Shown: positions 45,015 through 53,751 of the stretch, in pieces
Numbering within the stretch: position 1 is the stretch's first letter
Layout of the letters: each line of letters begins with the position of its first letter
Origin: Flemingiibacterium sp045636145
Lineage (GTDB): Bacteria; Bacillota; Clostridia; Oscillospirales; CAG-272
Direction: 5' to 3'
Assembly (NCBI GenBank): GCA_045636145.1
Contig: JAZTWV010000045.1
Location: forward strand, 1 to 64,000
DNA length: 64,000 nucleotides
Notes under the pieces: model-generated
Seen by the model: only the letters and a program-made list of their open reading frames with translations
The model's database searches: none
Told to the model about the DNA's origin: nothing
Position numbers and translations under genes: made by a program

Positions 45015-47141
45015 ATGAAGAAACTTACAAAGATTTTTGCCCTCGCAGCGTGTGTCATCCTCGTTCTCGGATGTATGCCGCTCGGTGCTATCACACCTTA
45101 TTCCACCTACACCTATTCTATAGACGGATTTGCACTTATGTCTCCGGATGCTTATGTGCCCGACAGACAGGTTGACTCCGCTTATATGGGGCTTGAAACA
45201 CCCATTGACGACCCCAGAGACATGGTTGTGGACGGCAGAAAGAATATTTATATTGCAGATGCCGCAAACAACCGTATAGTGGTGCTTGACAGATATTTCA
45301 AGGTTAAGTTTACCATTGACGAGTTTATTAACCAGAACGGTGTTCCGGATGCTCTTAAATCTCCTTCCGGTGTATATGTGACCGATGAGAAGATATACGT
45401 TGCTGATACGGATAATAACCGTATTGTAATGTTTGAGCTTGACGGTACTTTTTACAAGGTTATCAAGGAACCCGATGCGGACGTGTTCCCCGCAGGTTCC
45501 ATCTATAAGCCGGTAGCTATTGCAGTTGATGAATACGGCCGTATTTACGTCGTATCTTCCACTACATACATGGGTGTTATTGCTATCAATGAGGATGGTG
45601 TATTCCAGGGCTTTATCGGTGCTCAGAAGGTTACAGTGGATCCCCTTCAGGTTATCTGGAGAAGATTCCAGACCGCTGACCAGAGAGCACGGTCTCAGCG
45701 GTACGTATCTACCGAATTCAACAATATTACTATTGATGAAAACGGATTTATTTACGTTACTACCTCATCTGTAAAAGAGGCCTCACAGCAGGCAGCACTT
45801 CGGGATAAGAGCGGCACATATGCTCCTGTTAAGAAGCTCAACACCGCAGGCTCGGATATCATGAAGCGTAACGGCTTTTTCGGTCCTGGCGGCGAGGTTA
45901 ACGTAACTAACCTCTCTACCGCAGAGATCACAGGTCCTTCCAAGATCATCGACGCAGCTGTAGGACCGGAAAACACATGGTCAATAATCGACGAAAAGCG
46001 TTCCAAGATCTACACATACGATGAAGACGGAAATCTCCTCTTTATCTTTGGTGATAAGGGTCAGCAGCTCGGTAATATTCAGTCTGTTGAGGCTATCGCT
46101 TACCTTGACAATGATATTTTGATTCTTGACAAGACTGCCGACAATATTACGGTATTCAGACGCACCGAATACGGCGATTTGCTCCTCGATGCTATCAGAA
46201 ATACCAATGAGCGCAACTACGACACAACTATTAACTATTGGACAGAGATTCTTAAGAGAAACAACAACTTCGATACTGCATATATCGGCATTGGTAAGAG
46301 CCTTTACAGAAGTGCCGAGTATGAGGAGTCTCTTTCGTACTACAAGTCCGCTTATGATACCGAAAACTATTCTGAATCCTTTAAGGAAATCAGAAAAGAG
46401 TGGATTTCCAACTATATTCTTCTTATTCCGCTCTTTGCAATAGTATTTATTGTACTTTTCGTGCTTTTCAACAAGTATGCTGCAAATCTCAACAAGAAAA
46501 CTCAGCTTAAGAAAGGAAGAAAGACCTTCTGGGAAGAGATTATCTACGCTTTCCACCTCATCCTGCATCCGTTTGACGGATTCTGGGATCTGAAGCATGA
46601 GCAGCGCGGTTCAATGAGAGCTGCGTTTGTATGGCTGGCGATAGCTATCCTTACATTCTTCTATCAGGGCGTTGGAACCGGTTATATATTCAATCCTCGT
46701 CAGGCTTCAACAACTATTCTGGTGCAGATAACCGCAGTTGTAGTTCCTGTAATCCTTTGGGTTGTTGCTAACTGGTGTCTCACCACTCTGTTTGACGGTG
46801 AGGGCAGTCTTAAGGATATTTTCATAGCAACCTGCTATGCACTTGTTCCCCTGCCTATACTTATCATTCCTTCAGTTCTCATTTCCAATATCGCACTTTC
46901 ATCTGAGGCAGCCATCATCAATCTTCTTGTAAGTTTTGCATTTGTATGGTGCGGACTTCTCCTCTTCTTCGGTATGATGGTAACTCATGACTACACATTC
47001 TCAAAGAACGTGCTCACATCGGTCGGTACTATAATCGGTATGGCGATCATCATGTTTATCGGTATTCTGTTCTCGACACTGCTTGCGAAGATCGTAAGCT
47101 TTGTTTCCAGCATCATTACCGAGATCGCGTTCCGTATGTAA
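45015..47141 (+). CDS. NHL-repeat / TPR / Yip1-like membrane protein
   Basis: 708 residues. Signal sequence about 1-25. Extracytoplasmic NHL-type beta-propeller repeats follow (DPRDMVVDGRKNIYIADAAN, SPSGVYVTDEKIYVADTDNN and KPVAIAVDEYGRIYVVSS), filling about 55-405. A short TPR-like helical unit (about 410-455: YWTEILKRNNNFDTAYIGIG) precedes a transmembrane helix (about 472-492). The C-terminal Yip1-type domain has four or five helices (about 530-705) preceded by HPFDGFWDLKHEQRGS. GGAGG lies eight bases before the ATG. The combination suggests an outside recognition propeller wired to a membrane domain, but no function is established. It sits inside the transporter cluster and is probably part of it. 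Confidence 0.75.
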   Translation: MKKLTKIFALAACVILVLGCMPLGAITPYSTYTYSIDGFALMSPDAYVPDRQVDSAYMGLETPIDDPRDMVVDGRKNIYIADAANNRIVVLDRYFKVKFTIDEFINQNGVPDALKSPSGVYVTDEKIYVADTDNNRIVMFELDGTFYKVIKEPDADVFPAGSIYKPVAIAVDEYGRIYVVSSTTYMGVIAINEDGVFQGFIGAQKVTVDPLQVIWRRFQTADQRARSQRYVSTEFNNITIDENGFIYVTTSSVKEASQQAALRDKSGTYAPVKKLNTAGSDIMKRNGFFGPGGEVNVTNLSTAEITGPSKIIDAAVGPENTWSIIDEKRSKIYTYDEDGNLLFIFGDKGQQLGNIQSVEAIAYLDNDILILDKTADNITVFRRTEYGDLLLDAIRNTNERNYDTTINYWTEILKRNNNFDTAYIGIGKSLYRSAEYEESLSYYKSAYDTENYSESFKEIRKEWISNYILLIPLFAIVFIVLFVLFNKYAANLNKKTQLKKGRKTFWEEIIYAFHLILHPFDGFWDLKHEQRGSMRAAFVWLAIAILTFFYQGVGTGYIFNPRQASTTILVQITAVVVPVILWVVANWCLTTLFDGEGSLKDIFIATCYALVPLPILIIPSVLISNIALSSEAAIINLLVSFAFVWCGLLLFFGMMVTHDYTFSKNVLTSVGTIIGMAIIMFIGILFSTLLAKIVSFVSSIITEIAFRM

Positions 47142-47163
47142 TAACAGGATAGGAGTTATAGTA

Positions 47164-50100
47164 ATGAAAAAATTCAGATTATTATCGGCGTTCCTGTCTG
47201 TTGTTATGGCGATGGGAATCCTTACAGCCGCAATGCCGGTCACAGCGACTGCTTCAAATACCGAGGCCCTAGTTCCCGGTATTGATGATGAGACCGGCGA
47301 ACCTACAATTGATTATCTGACTCAAATCTATGAAACTCCCGAGGAAAAGCTTGCTACAATGACAAAATACCTTGAAAAAGGTGATATGGCACTGTATGTT
47401 GAGCCTGTTTCCGGTGAGGTTGCATATGTAAACAACAAGACCGGTCAGATACTCTTCTCAAATCCTTATGATGTTTCACAGACCGGTGCTGCAAAGGCTA
47501 CAAAGCAGGAGCTTCTCTCTCAGATCGCTGTTAAATACACCGATAATTCTTCAGAGATTGAAATGTTCAGCTTTGTTGAAGCTTGCCAGAGAGGTCAGAT
47601 CAACGTAAAGAAGATCAAGAACGGTGTTCGCGTTGAGTACACGATGGGTCGTGAGGAGACCCGTAAGCTTGTACCAAAGCAGATTAAGCGAGAGCGTTTC
47701 GAAGAGCTTATTCTTGCGAACATTCCCGAGGGCGGTACAAAGCAGCGCCTTCTTGCATACTACACTCTTCAGGATCCGTATGATAATAGCCTTACAGAGC
47801 GTGGAAAGCGTGAGCTCGTTGCGGCTTTCCCGATATGTAGTCAGATGGCTATCTATGTATTTGATCCGGGTGCAACAGACCGTGAGCTTAACCTTGTTGA
47901 GGGTTGGATCAAGACTTACTGCCCCGAATATTCATGGAGTCATCTTGAAGAGGACCACACAATCACCGGCTATGTAGGTACAGACAAGGCACCGGTTCTG
48001 TTCAGACTTTCTCTTGAGTATAAGCTTGATGATGACGGAACTCTTGATGTGCGTCTTCCCGCAAACGGTATCCGTTTCGATGAAAGCGCATATCAGCTCA
48101 CCTATATCAGTATGCTTCCTTGGTTCGGAGCAGGTTCTTCGGATTGGAAGGGTTACACCTTTATTCCTGACGGTTCCGGTACGTTAGTTCGCTTTGAGGA
48201 TGTTAAAAACAAACCTCTTACCCTTACCGGTAAAATCTACGGTCAGGACTATGCTTATCAGGAAGTAGGCGGACAAAATAAGGAGGTTATGCGTCTCCCT
48301 GTATACGGTATAGTGGAGAGCGCGGAATTTAATCCTCCGGCACTTACCGCAGAGCAGATTGAGACCGGATTCGAGTATAAGGCTCCCGAAGGCAAGCAGA
48401 GCAACGGTTTTATTGCAATCATCGAGGAAGGTGACTCCCTCGCCGAGATCAGTACCGAGCACGGCGGAAACCTTCACAAGTACAATACGGTTTACACTAC
48501 ATTCTACCCGAGACCTAAGGATACATACAACCTGGCAGATGCTATTTCGGTAGGTGCGAATGCTACTTATACTGTTGTTTCCGAGCGTAAGTATACCGGA
48601 AGCTACCGCATAAAGTATATCATGCTTACAAGCGATGAGACTGCTGAGGCTGTTGGCCTTAAGAATTACTACGAGGACAGCTATGTAGGTATGGCAAAGG
48701 CATACAGAGATTATCTCATAGCCGAAGGCGTTCTTACCGAGATCGAAGATCCTAAGGACAGCATTCCGCTCTACATTGAGTCCTTCGGTGCTATAGAGAC
48801 TATCGAAAAGGTGCTTTCCATTCCTGTTACTGTGCTTAAGCCTCTCACCACATTCGAAGACCTTAAGACAATGTATACCGCACTCACTGAGGCAGGCATT
48901 ACCAACATCAATTACAAGTTGACAGGTTATGCTAACGGCGGTATGAATGACACTGCGCCTTACCATGTTAAGTTTGAAAAGGTAGTGGGCGGTAATGACG
49001 GATTTACTGATTTTGTTGCTTATGCAAATGAGAATGATATTGGCGTATATCCGGACTTCGATTTTGCAAACGTAACTAAGTTCGAGTCGTTTGACGGTAT
49101 TTCCAATGGAAAACATCTTGTAAAGACTATGGATGGTCGTTATACCACCAAGCGTTTCTACGATTCTACTCTTCAGTCATTCCAGCGCGGATATTCCTTG
49201 GCGTTGTCTCCGGCGGTTTACGATTATCTTTTTGAGAATTTCAACAAGGAATTTGCTAAGCTTGTTCCGAACGGAATTTCGGTTTCTACACTTGGTACTG
49301 ACCTTAACTCCGACTTCAACGATGATGAACCGTACAACCGCGAGGATACCAAGGCATTTACCAAAGACCTCCTTGCTGATATCGAAGAGGCTTACGGTGA
49401 TGTTATGGTAGACGGCGGCAATATGTACGCTATCAAGTATGCAGATCATATTATTGGCGTATCTCTTGACTCCAGCCGTTATTCCAATGCAAGTGAGGCT
49501 GTTCCTTTCACAGGACTTGTGCTCCACGGATGCGTGGAATTTGCCGGAAATGCCATCAACATGGCAGGTGATATGCAGTATGAGCTTCTCAAGGCAATTG
49601 AGAACGGTGCGTCGCTGTATTTCACCCTTTCCATGCAGAACACTTCACTTCTTAAGGAAGATGTTGAATTCAACAAGTATTATTCTGTTGCATTTGACAT
49701 CTGGAAGGATGAGGTTGTGAATGTATACACGACCCTTAACAATGCTCTTGCAGATCTTCAGGATAAGCAGATCGTTGACCATGAGTTCCTTATAGGCGAG
49801 CGAGTTCCTTCCGAAGAGGAAGCTGAGGCAGACAGAATTGCAGCCGAGGAGGCAGCACTACGTGCAGAGGAAGAAGAAAAGCTTGCAGCAGATAAGGCTG
49901 AAAAAGCACAGAAGCTTGCTGACCGTCTTGCAGCTCTCAAGGCAGCAGAGACAGGTGAAGCTGCTTCTGCAGGTCCTACCGTAGTAGGCGGCACTTCGGA
50001 TGCTTTCAATAAGGAAGACGAAGTTGATTCCAATGCTTATGCCTATACCAAGTATACATCTGATGACGGACGTATCGTAAAGGTCACCTACGAGGGCGGC

Positions 50101-50199
50101 AAAGCATTTATCCTTAACTACAATAACTTTGAGATCACTGTCGAGGATGGCGGAAAGACTTACACCATCGGCGCTCTTGATTTCGTAAAGGTTAAATAA
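47164..50199 (+). CDS. Secreted DUF5696-like protein, possible glycosidase-type fold
   Basis: 1011 residues. Signal sequence about 1-30. An all-beta region (about 75-480) opens with LYVEPVSGEVAYVNNKTGQI. A central alpha/beta region (about 540-860) has periodic strand-helix units such as GISVSTLGTDLNSDFNDDEP and a run of buried acidic residues, resembling a TIM barrel. An Ala/Glu/Lys coiled coil follows (about 880-945), then a small C-terminal beta domain. I recognise it as DUF5696-like; a glycoside-hydrolase relationship is inference. The frame is open from 47101, but AGGAG precedes ATG 47164 and the signal peptide starts there. It lies between the two permease pairs, so it may process or present the glycan. 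Confidence 0.7.
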   Translation: MKKFRLLSAFLSVVMAMGILTAAMPVTATASNTEALVPGIDDETGEPTIDYLTQIYETPEEKLATMTKYLEKGDMALYVEPVSGEVAYVNNKTGQILFSNPYDVSQTGAAKATKQELLSQIAVKYTDNSSEIEMFSFVEACQRGQINVKKIKNGVRVEYTMGREETRKLVPKQIKRERFEELILANIPEGGTKQRLLAYYTLQDPYDNSLTERGKRELVAAFPICSQMAIYVFDPGATDRELNLVEGWIKTYCPEYSWSHLEEDHTITGYVGTDKAPVLFRLSLEYKLDDDGTLDVRLPANGIRFDESAYQLTYISMLPWFGAGSSDWKGYTFIPDGSGTLVRFEDVKNKPLTLTGKIYGQDYAYQEVGGQNKEVMRLPVYGIVESAEFNPPALTAEQIETGFEYKAPEGKQSNGFIAIIEEGDSLAEISTEHGGNLHKYNTVYTTFYPRPKDTYNLADAISVGANATYTVVSERKYTGSYRIKYIMLTSDETAEAVGLKNYYEDSYVGMAKAYRDYLIAEGVLTEIEDPKDSIPLYIESFGAIETIEKVLSIPVTVLKPLTTFEDLKTMYTALTEAGITNINYKLTGYANGGMNDTAPYHVKFEKVVGGNDGFTDFVAYANENDIGVYPDFDFANVTKFESFDGISNGKHLVKTMDGRYTTKRFYDSTLQSFQRGYSLALSPAVYDYLFENFNKEFAKLVPNGISVSTLGTDLNSDFNDDEPYNREDTKAFTKDLLADIEEAYGDVMVDGGNMYAIKYADHIIGVSLDSSRYSNASEAVPFTGLVLHGCVEFAGNAINMAGDMQYELLKAIENGASLYFTLSMQNTSLLKEDVEFNKYYSVAFDIWKDEVVNVYTTLNNALADLQDKQIVDHEFLIGERVPSEEEAEADRIAAEEAALRAEEEEKLAADKAEKAQKLADRLAALKAAETGEAASAGPTVVGGTSDAFNKEDEVDSNAYAYTKYTSDDGRIVKVTYEGGKAFILNYNNFEITVEDGGKTYTIGALDFVKVK

Positions 50200-50218
50200 G
50201 AAAAGAGAGGTGTATTAA

Positions 50219-51193
50219 ATGAATAGCGAAGCAAAGCTCACTAAGGCCGGCGCTGTAAAAAAGCGTAAGCGTATAGCCTCTCTTGATGCACGCAAGGCGC
50301 GTGCAGGTTGGGTGTTCGTACTTCCGTTCGTGCTCAGCTTTATCATCATCTATCTTCCCATAGTAATCGACTCTATAAAGTACAGCTTTAACAAGCTTAA
50401 GGTTGGACAGGGCGGCGGATATACGCTGCAGTTTGTAGGCTGGGAAAACTATCAGGATGCTCTCTTTGTAGACCCTAAGTTTGTACAGACTCTTACTTCC
50501 GGTATACAGCAGCTCATATTTGATATTCCTGCGATCGTAATTTTCTCGCTCTTCGTTGCGGTTCTTCTGAATCAGAAGATGGCAGGACGTGCAGCGTTCC
50601 GTGCGATCTTCTTCATTCCGGTTATTATTTCCACAGGTATTGTTGATAATATCGACCAGTCCAACACCATGCTCGACTACATGAACACTACCGAAGAGGG
50701 TATCAATGACGGTTCGGGACAGAATGCCACGGCAGAAATATTGTCAGCAGTGGATATTGAGCGGCTTTTCGAAAACATGAAGGTAGGTACTGAGCTGGTT
50801 CAATACGTTGTAAATATGGTTAACAACATTTACGACATTATTAACCGTTCAGGTGTACAGATGCTTATTTATCTTGCAGGTCTTCAGTCCATTTCTCCTG
50901 CTATCTACGAGTCTTGTTCCATAGACGGTGCAAGTGCTTGGGAGACATTCTGGAAAGTAACCTTCCCGATGATAAGCCCCATGATCCTCGTAAATGCTAT
51001 CTACACGGTTATTGACTCGTTCACATCGCAGTCAAATACGGTTATGACTTACATCGCTGCCGTATATGATACTGCGGGCGGTAACGTACTCAGCTCGGCA
51101 ATGTCTTGGATCTACTTCTTGATAGTTCTGGTCATTATCGGCTTGGTAGCGGCACTTCTCAGTGCATACGTCTTCTATCAGAAACGCGATTAA
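50219..51193 (+). CDS. Sugar ABC transporter permease, MalF type (second pair)
   Basis: 324 residues. The basic N-tail (KKRKRIASLDARKARAG) is followed by six helices. The EAA loop reads ESCSIDGASAWETFWKVTFP then MISPMI. Between helices 3 and 4 there is an unusually long loop of about 75 residues (DNIDQSNTMLDYMNTTEEG onward) not present in the first MalF-type gene, possibly a contact for the large receptor. GAGAGGTG precedes the ATG. It follows the DUF5696-like gene by 19 bp. Confidence 0.88.
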   Translation: MNSEAKLTKAGAVKKRKRIASLDARKARAGWVFVLPFVLSFIIIYLPIVIDSIKYSFNKLKVGQGGGYTLQFVGWENYQDALFVDPKFVQTLTSGIQQLIFDIPAIVIFSLFVAVLLNQKMAGRAAFRAIFFIPVIISTGIVDNIDQSNTMLDYMNTTEEGINDGSGQNATAEILSAVDIERLFENMKVGTELVQYVVNMVNNIYDIINRSGVQMLIYLAGLQSISPAIYESCSIDGASAWETFWKVTFPMISPMILVNAIYTVIDSFTSQSNTVMTYIAAVYDTAGGNVLSSAMSWIYFLIVLVIIGLVAALLSAYVFYQKRD

Positions 51194-51206
51194 GGAGGGA
51201 TAAGAT

Positions 51207-52265
51207 ATGAATTCTCAACAGACATCCAATGCTCCCCGCGTTATGAAGGAGAGCAAAAACAAAATCAGAGTTGAGTTTGAAAGAACCCCTCTGAAAGAGC
51301 GTCTCAAGGCGAAATTCCTCAACATGAACTTCTTTAAGAATGTTGTTGTAAGAGTTTTCACCTACGTTCTTCTTATCGGTATTTCCTATGTCATCCTTTT
51401 CCCGTTCTTCGCTAAGATCTCCGGCTCTTTCATGAGCAAAGAGGACTTCGTTGATGTAACGGTAAAGCTGATTCCGAAGTATCCCACACTTGATACCTAT
51501 AAGGCTATCATAAATGAAAACGGTTATTTTACGGCATTGTTCAACACGTTCACCCTTTCGGTGCTCTGCGGACTGATTCAGACATTTGTATGCTGTGTTA
51601 TCGGCTACGGTCTTGCAAAGTTTAAGTTCAAGGGTAATAAGCTGATATTCTTCCTCGTAATCTTTACGATGGTTATTCCTCACAGAACTCTTCAGCTTTC
51701 AATGTTCATGAAGTTCAGATACTTTGATATTCTCGGTATCTTCGACTTACTTGGCGGCGGCGTGTTTGAATGGCTCCGTATACTTCCGTTCTCCTCGCTT
51801 AACCTTAACAATACCTATTGGCCGCTTGCCCTTCTGTCATTTGGCGGACTTGCATTCAAGAACGGACTTTATATCTTCATGATGCGTCAGTTCTTCCACG
51901 GTGTGCCGGATGAACTTGAAGAGTCGGCTTACATCGACGGATCGGGCGTGTTCAGAACATTCCTTCAGATCATTCTTCCGCTTTCCGTTCCGATGATGAT
52001 CACCATCTTCCTGTTTGCTTTCTCATGGCAGTGGACGGATAACTTCTATACTACCGTGTTCTTTACAAAGACAGGTATGACGCTTATGCCGGATATTGTC
52101 GGCGTGCCCACATCTCTTGATACCCAGTATGCAGCTCAGAATCTTTATGAGTCTGCTATCAGAAATACTTGCGGTCTGCTCATCCTGCTTCCTCTGCTTA
52201 TTATGTATGTGTTCTTACAGAGATATCTTATCGGTGGTATCGAGCGTTCCGGTATCGTTGGTTAA
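51207..52265 (+). CDS. Carbohydrate ABC transporter permease, MalG type (second pair)
   Basis: 352 residues. A 45-residue cytoplasmic extension is followed by six helices. The EAA loop is EESAYIDGSGVFRTFLQIIL then PLSVPMM. A loop containing FDLLGGGVFEWLRILPFSSL between helices 3 and 4 makes it longer than the first MalG-type protein. AAGGAGGG lies nine bases before the ATG. It is the last gene of the cluster, followed by two hairpins. Confidence 0.88.
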   Translation: MNSQQTSNAPRVMKESKNKIRVEFERTPLKERLKAKFLNMNFFKNVVVRVFTYVLLIGISYVILFPFFAKISGSFMSKEDFVDVTVKLIPKYPTLDTYKAIINENGYFTALFNTFTLSVLCGLIQTFVCCVIGYGLAKFKFKGNKLIFFLVIFTMVIPHRTLQLSMFMKFRYFDILGIFDLLGGGVFEWLRILPFSSLNLNNTYWPLALLSFGGLAFKNGLYIFMMRQFFHGVPDELEESAYIDGSGVFRTFLQIILPLSVPMMITIFLFAFSWQWTDNFYTTVFFTKTGMTLMPDIVGVPTSLDTQYAAQNLYESAIRNTCGLLILLPLLIMYVFLQRYLIGGIERSGIVG

Positions 52266-52279
52266 TCAAACAAAAATAA

Positions 52280-52300
52280 CTGCTGTACATTGTACAGCAG
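52280..52300 (+). terminator. Perfect hairpin after the sugar cluster
   Basis: CTGCTGTAC (52280-52288) pairs with GTACAGCAG (52292-52300) around ATT. There is no T tract, so it may stabilise the message or add to the next terminator. Confidence 0.45.
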
Positions 52301-52312
52301 TCCAGACTGTCG

Positions 52313-52342
52313 AAAAAAGTCACCCCGAGGGGTGGCTTTTTT
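52313..52342. terminator. Strong bidirectional terminator of the sugar cluster
   Basis: AAAAAAGTCACCCC (52313-52326) pairs with GGGGTGGCTTTTTT (52329-52342) with one G-U pair and a GA turn, giving a T run on either strand. Confidence 0.9.
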
Positions 52343-52355
52343 GCATGAAATATGG

Positions 52356-52361
52356 TATAAT
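52356..52361 (+). promoter_or_regulatory. Extended -10 promoter of a possible small RNA
   Basis: TGGTATAAT, with the TATAAT at 52356-52361, directly follows the cluster terminator. The -35 is poor. The nearest annotated gene start is over 300 bp away. Confidence 0.5.
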
Positions 52362-52363
52362 AG

Positions 52364-52462
52364 AGGCTCTATATCAATAGTTGGGGTGAACCTACACGTT
52401 GGAGCCTGCTGACGGTTAATATACGACCGTAATATAGTAGATTAACCGGATTATTATTTTTA
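52364..52462 (+). ncRNA. Candidate small structured RNA
   Basis: Two hairpins lie between the extended -10 and a T-rich run. AGGCTC (52364-52369) pairs with GAGCCT (52402-52407), and CGGTTAAT (52413-52420) pairs with ATTAACCG (52441-52448), followed by TTATTATTTTTA. No reading frame or ribosome site is present. The first stem begins at or just before the predicted start point, which weakens the model. I could not match it with confidence to a known family. Confidence 0.35.
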
Positions 52463-52545
52463 GCGATTTCATATAGTTCACGAAAGCCAAAATTCATGGA
52501 AGCTGCTATCAGAATTCACGCAGAAAATAATTTTTCAGATAACTA

Positions 52546-52574
52546 TTGACATTTTGCTTTATATGTGGTATAAT
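52546..52574 (+). promoter_or_regulatory. Consensus promoter of the rplU operon
   Basis: TTGACA (52546-52551), a 17-bp spacer and TATAAT (52569-52574) with TGG extended -10: an exact consensus, as expected for a ribosomal operon. Confidence 0.92.
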
Positions 52575-52580
52575 AAATAG

Positions 52581-52678
52581 CCGCTTGATTTGTACGGTCT
52601 TTTAATTTGCGCCTTTTTGCGCAAAACCGACATCAGCGAGTTCATGGCATAAGCCATTCAGAAAGTGAGGTGCTTTTC
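52581..52678 (+). promoter_or_regulatory. L21 leader-type regulatory RNA
   Basis: About 98 nt of untranslated leader between the consensus promoter and rplU. It contains TTTGCGC (52606-52612) with GCGCAAA (52619-52625), flanked by CGGT/ACCG, and a second stem ATGGC/GCCAT (52644-52648 with 52653-52657) just before the ribosome site. Position and two-stem layout match the Firmicutes L21 leader, a probable autoregulatory element. The family call needs a covariance-model check. Confidence 0.6.
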
Positions 52679-52990
52679 GTGTTTGCAGTTATCGTAACAG
52701 GCGGAAAGCAGTACAAGGTTAACGAAGGCGATGTTATCTTCATCGAGAAGCTCGATGTTGAAGCCGGAGAAAAGGTTACTTTTGACAAGGTGCTTGCAAT
52801 CTCCAACGACGGCAAGTTCACCGCAGGCGCTCCTTATGTAGAGGGTGCAAGCGTTGAGGCTAGCGTTGTTAAGAACGGTAAGGGTCCCAAGATCCATATC
52901 CTTAAGTACAAGCCCAAGAAGGATTCCAAGAAGAAGATCGGTCACAGACAGCCTTACACAAAGGTTCAGATCGAAAAGATCGTTGGTTAA
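52679..52990 (+). CDS. rplU: 50S ribosomal protein L21
   Basis: 103 residues. It begins FAVIVTGGKQYKVNEGDVIF and ends in the family's KKIGHRQPYTKVQIEKI. The start is GTG at 52679, preceded by GTGAGGTG at 52665-52672. The longer frame from 52607 runs through the leader and is not coding. It is first in the rplU-prp-rpmA operon. Confidence 0.96.
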   Translation: MFAVIVTGGKQYKVNEGDVIFIEKLDVEAGEKVTFDKVLAISNDGKFTAGAPYVEGASVEASVVKNGKGPKIHILKYKPKKDSKKKIGHRQPYTKVQIEKIVG

Positions 52991-52999
52991 TCCCTGAAA

Positions 53000-53356
53000 A
53001 TGACAAAGATAGTTTTTTATAAGTGGGATAACGTATTTTACGGCTTCAGTGAGCAGGGTCATACCGGTTACGGTGAATCCGGAGACGATGTGCTTTGTGC
53101 CGCGCTCTCCGCAATGACTATGCTTATAATCAACACCATAGAGGTGGCATACGCCTCGGATGTTAATTATACCATTGATGAAAAAACAACCGATATCAAG
53201 GTCGTAGCACACGGTGCTCTCAAGGATTTTGAGGAGGACGAGTGCAAACGGTTTGCGATTTCGGGACTTATCCAGGCTTATTACTACCAGCTCAACGATA
53301 TGCTTGAGGAATATTACGATTTCCTTGATGTTGATGTGGTGGAGGAACTAATCTGA
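53000..53356 (+). CDS. prp: Ribosomal-processing cysteine protease Prp
   Basis: 118 residues. The catalytic dyad is His21 and Cys33 within EQGHTGYGESGDDVLCAALS, the hallmark of the family (YsxB/DUF464). In Firmicutes Prp removes the N-terminal extension of ribosomal protein L27. The L27 gene 53 bp downstream has exactly such an extension. The start lies nine bases after rplU with no clear ribosome site, so translation is probably coupled. Confidence 0.93.
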   Translation: MTKIVFYKWDNVFYGFSEQGHTGYGESGDDVLCAALSAMTMLIINTIEVAYASDVNYTIDEKTTDIKVVAHGALKDFEEDECKRFAISGLIQAYYYQLNDMLEEYYDFLDVDVVEELI

Positions 53357-53409
53357 CCTTTAATCGGGAGTTCGAATTTCTCAAATAAGATAACGGAGGT
53401 AAGTTAACA

Positions 53410-53688
53410 ATGTTAAAGCTTAGTTTACAGTTTTTTGCTCATAAGAAGGGCGTCGGCTCAACTAAGAACGGTCGCGACAGCGAAGCAAAGCGTCTCGGCG
53501 TTAAGAAGTCCGACGGTCAGGCTGTAAAGGCAGGCAATATCATCATCCGCCAGAGAGGCACTGCTGTACATCCCGGCAACAATGTGGGAATCGGCAAGGA
53601 TGACACCCTGTTTGCTCTTATTGACGGTACTGTTAAGTTTGAGCACATCGCAGGCGGCAAGAAGGCTGTCAGCGTTTACGGCGCGTGA
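53410..53688 (+). CDS. rpmA: 50S ribosomal protein L27 with Prp-cleavable leader
   Basis: 92 residues. The N-terminus MLKLSLQFFAHKKGVGSTKN carries the extension typical of Firmicutes; known cleavage is after the Phe-Phe, leaving AHKKG as the mature end near the peptidyl-transferase centre. The rest (GRDSEAKRLGVKKSDGQ, RQRGTAVHPGNNVGIGKDD) is standard bL27. GGAGG lies before the ATG, and a strong terminator follows. Confidence 0.97.
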   Translation: MLKLSLQFFAHKKGVGSTKNGRDSEAKRLGVKKSDGQAVKAGNIIIRQRGTAVHPGNNVGIGKDDTLFALIDGTVKFEHIAGGKKAVSVYGA

Positions 53689-53710
53689 GTCACGCACGAG
53701 TAAGTACAAT

Positions 53711-53747
53711 AAAAAATCTCCGCACAGCTTGTGTGCGGAGATTTTTT
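53711..53747. terminator. Bidirectional terminator between rpmA and the blaR-like gene
   Basis: A perfect 16-bp stem (53711-53726 with 53732-53747) starts with six A and ends with six T, so it terminates both converging transcripts. Confidence 0.95.
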
Positions 53748-53751
53748 ATTA

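Noticed and set aside
48184..49116. Minus-strand open frame of 310 codons
   Set aside because: Antisense shadow of the DUF5696-like gene, without start signals or recognisable motifs.
52308..52314. TGTCGAA, an exact 0A box
   Set aside because: It lies at the base of the terminator after the sugar cluster rather than near a promoter, and is single; a 7-bp match is expected by chance several times in 64 kb.
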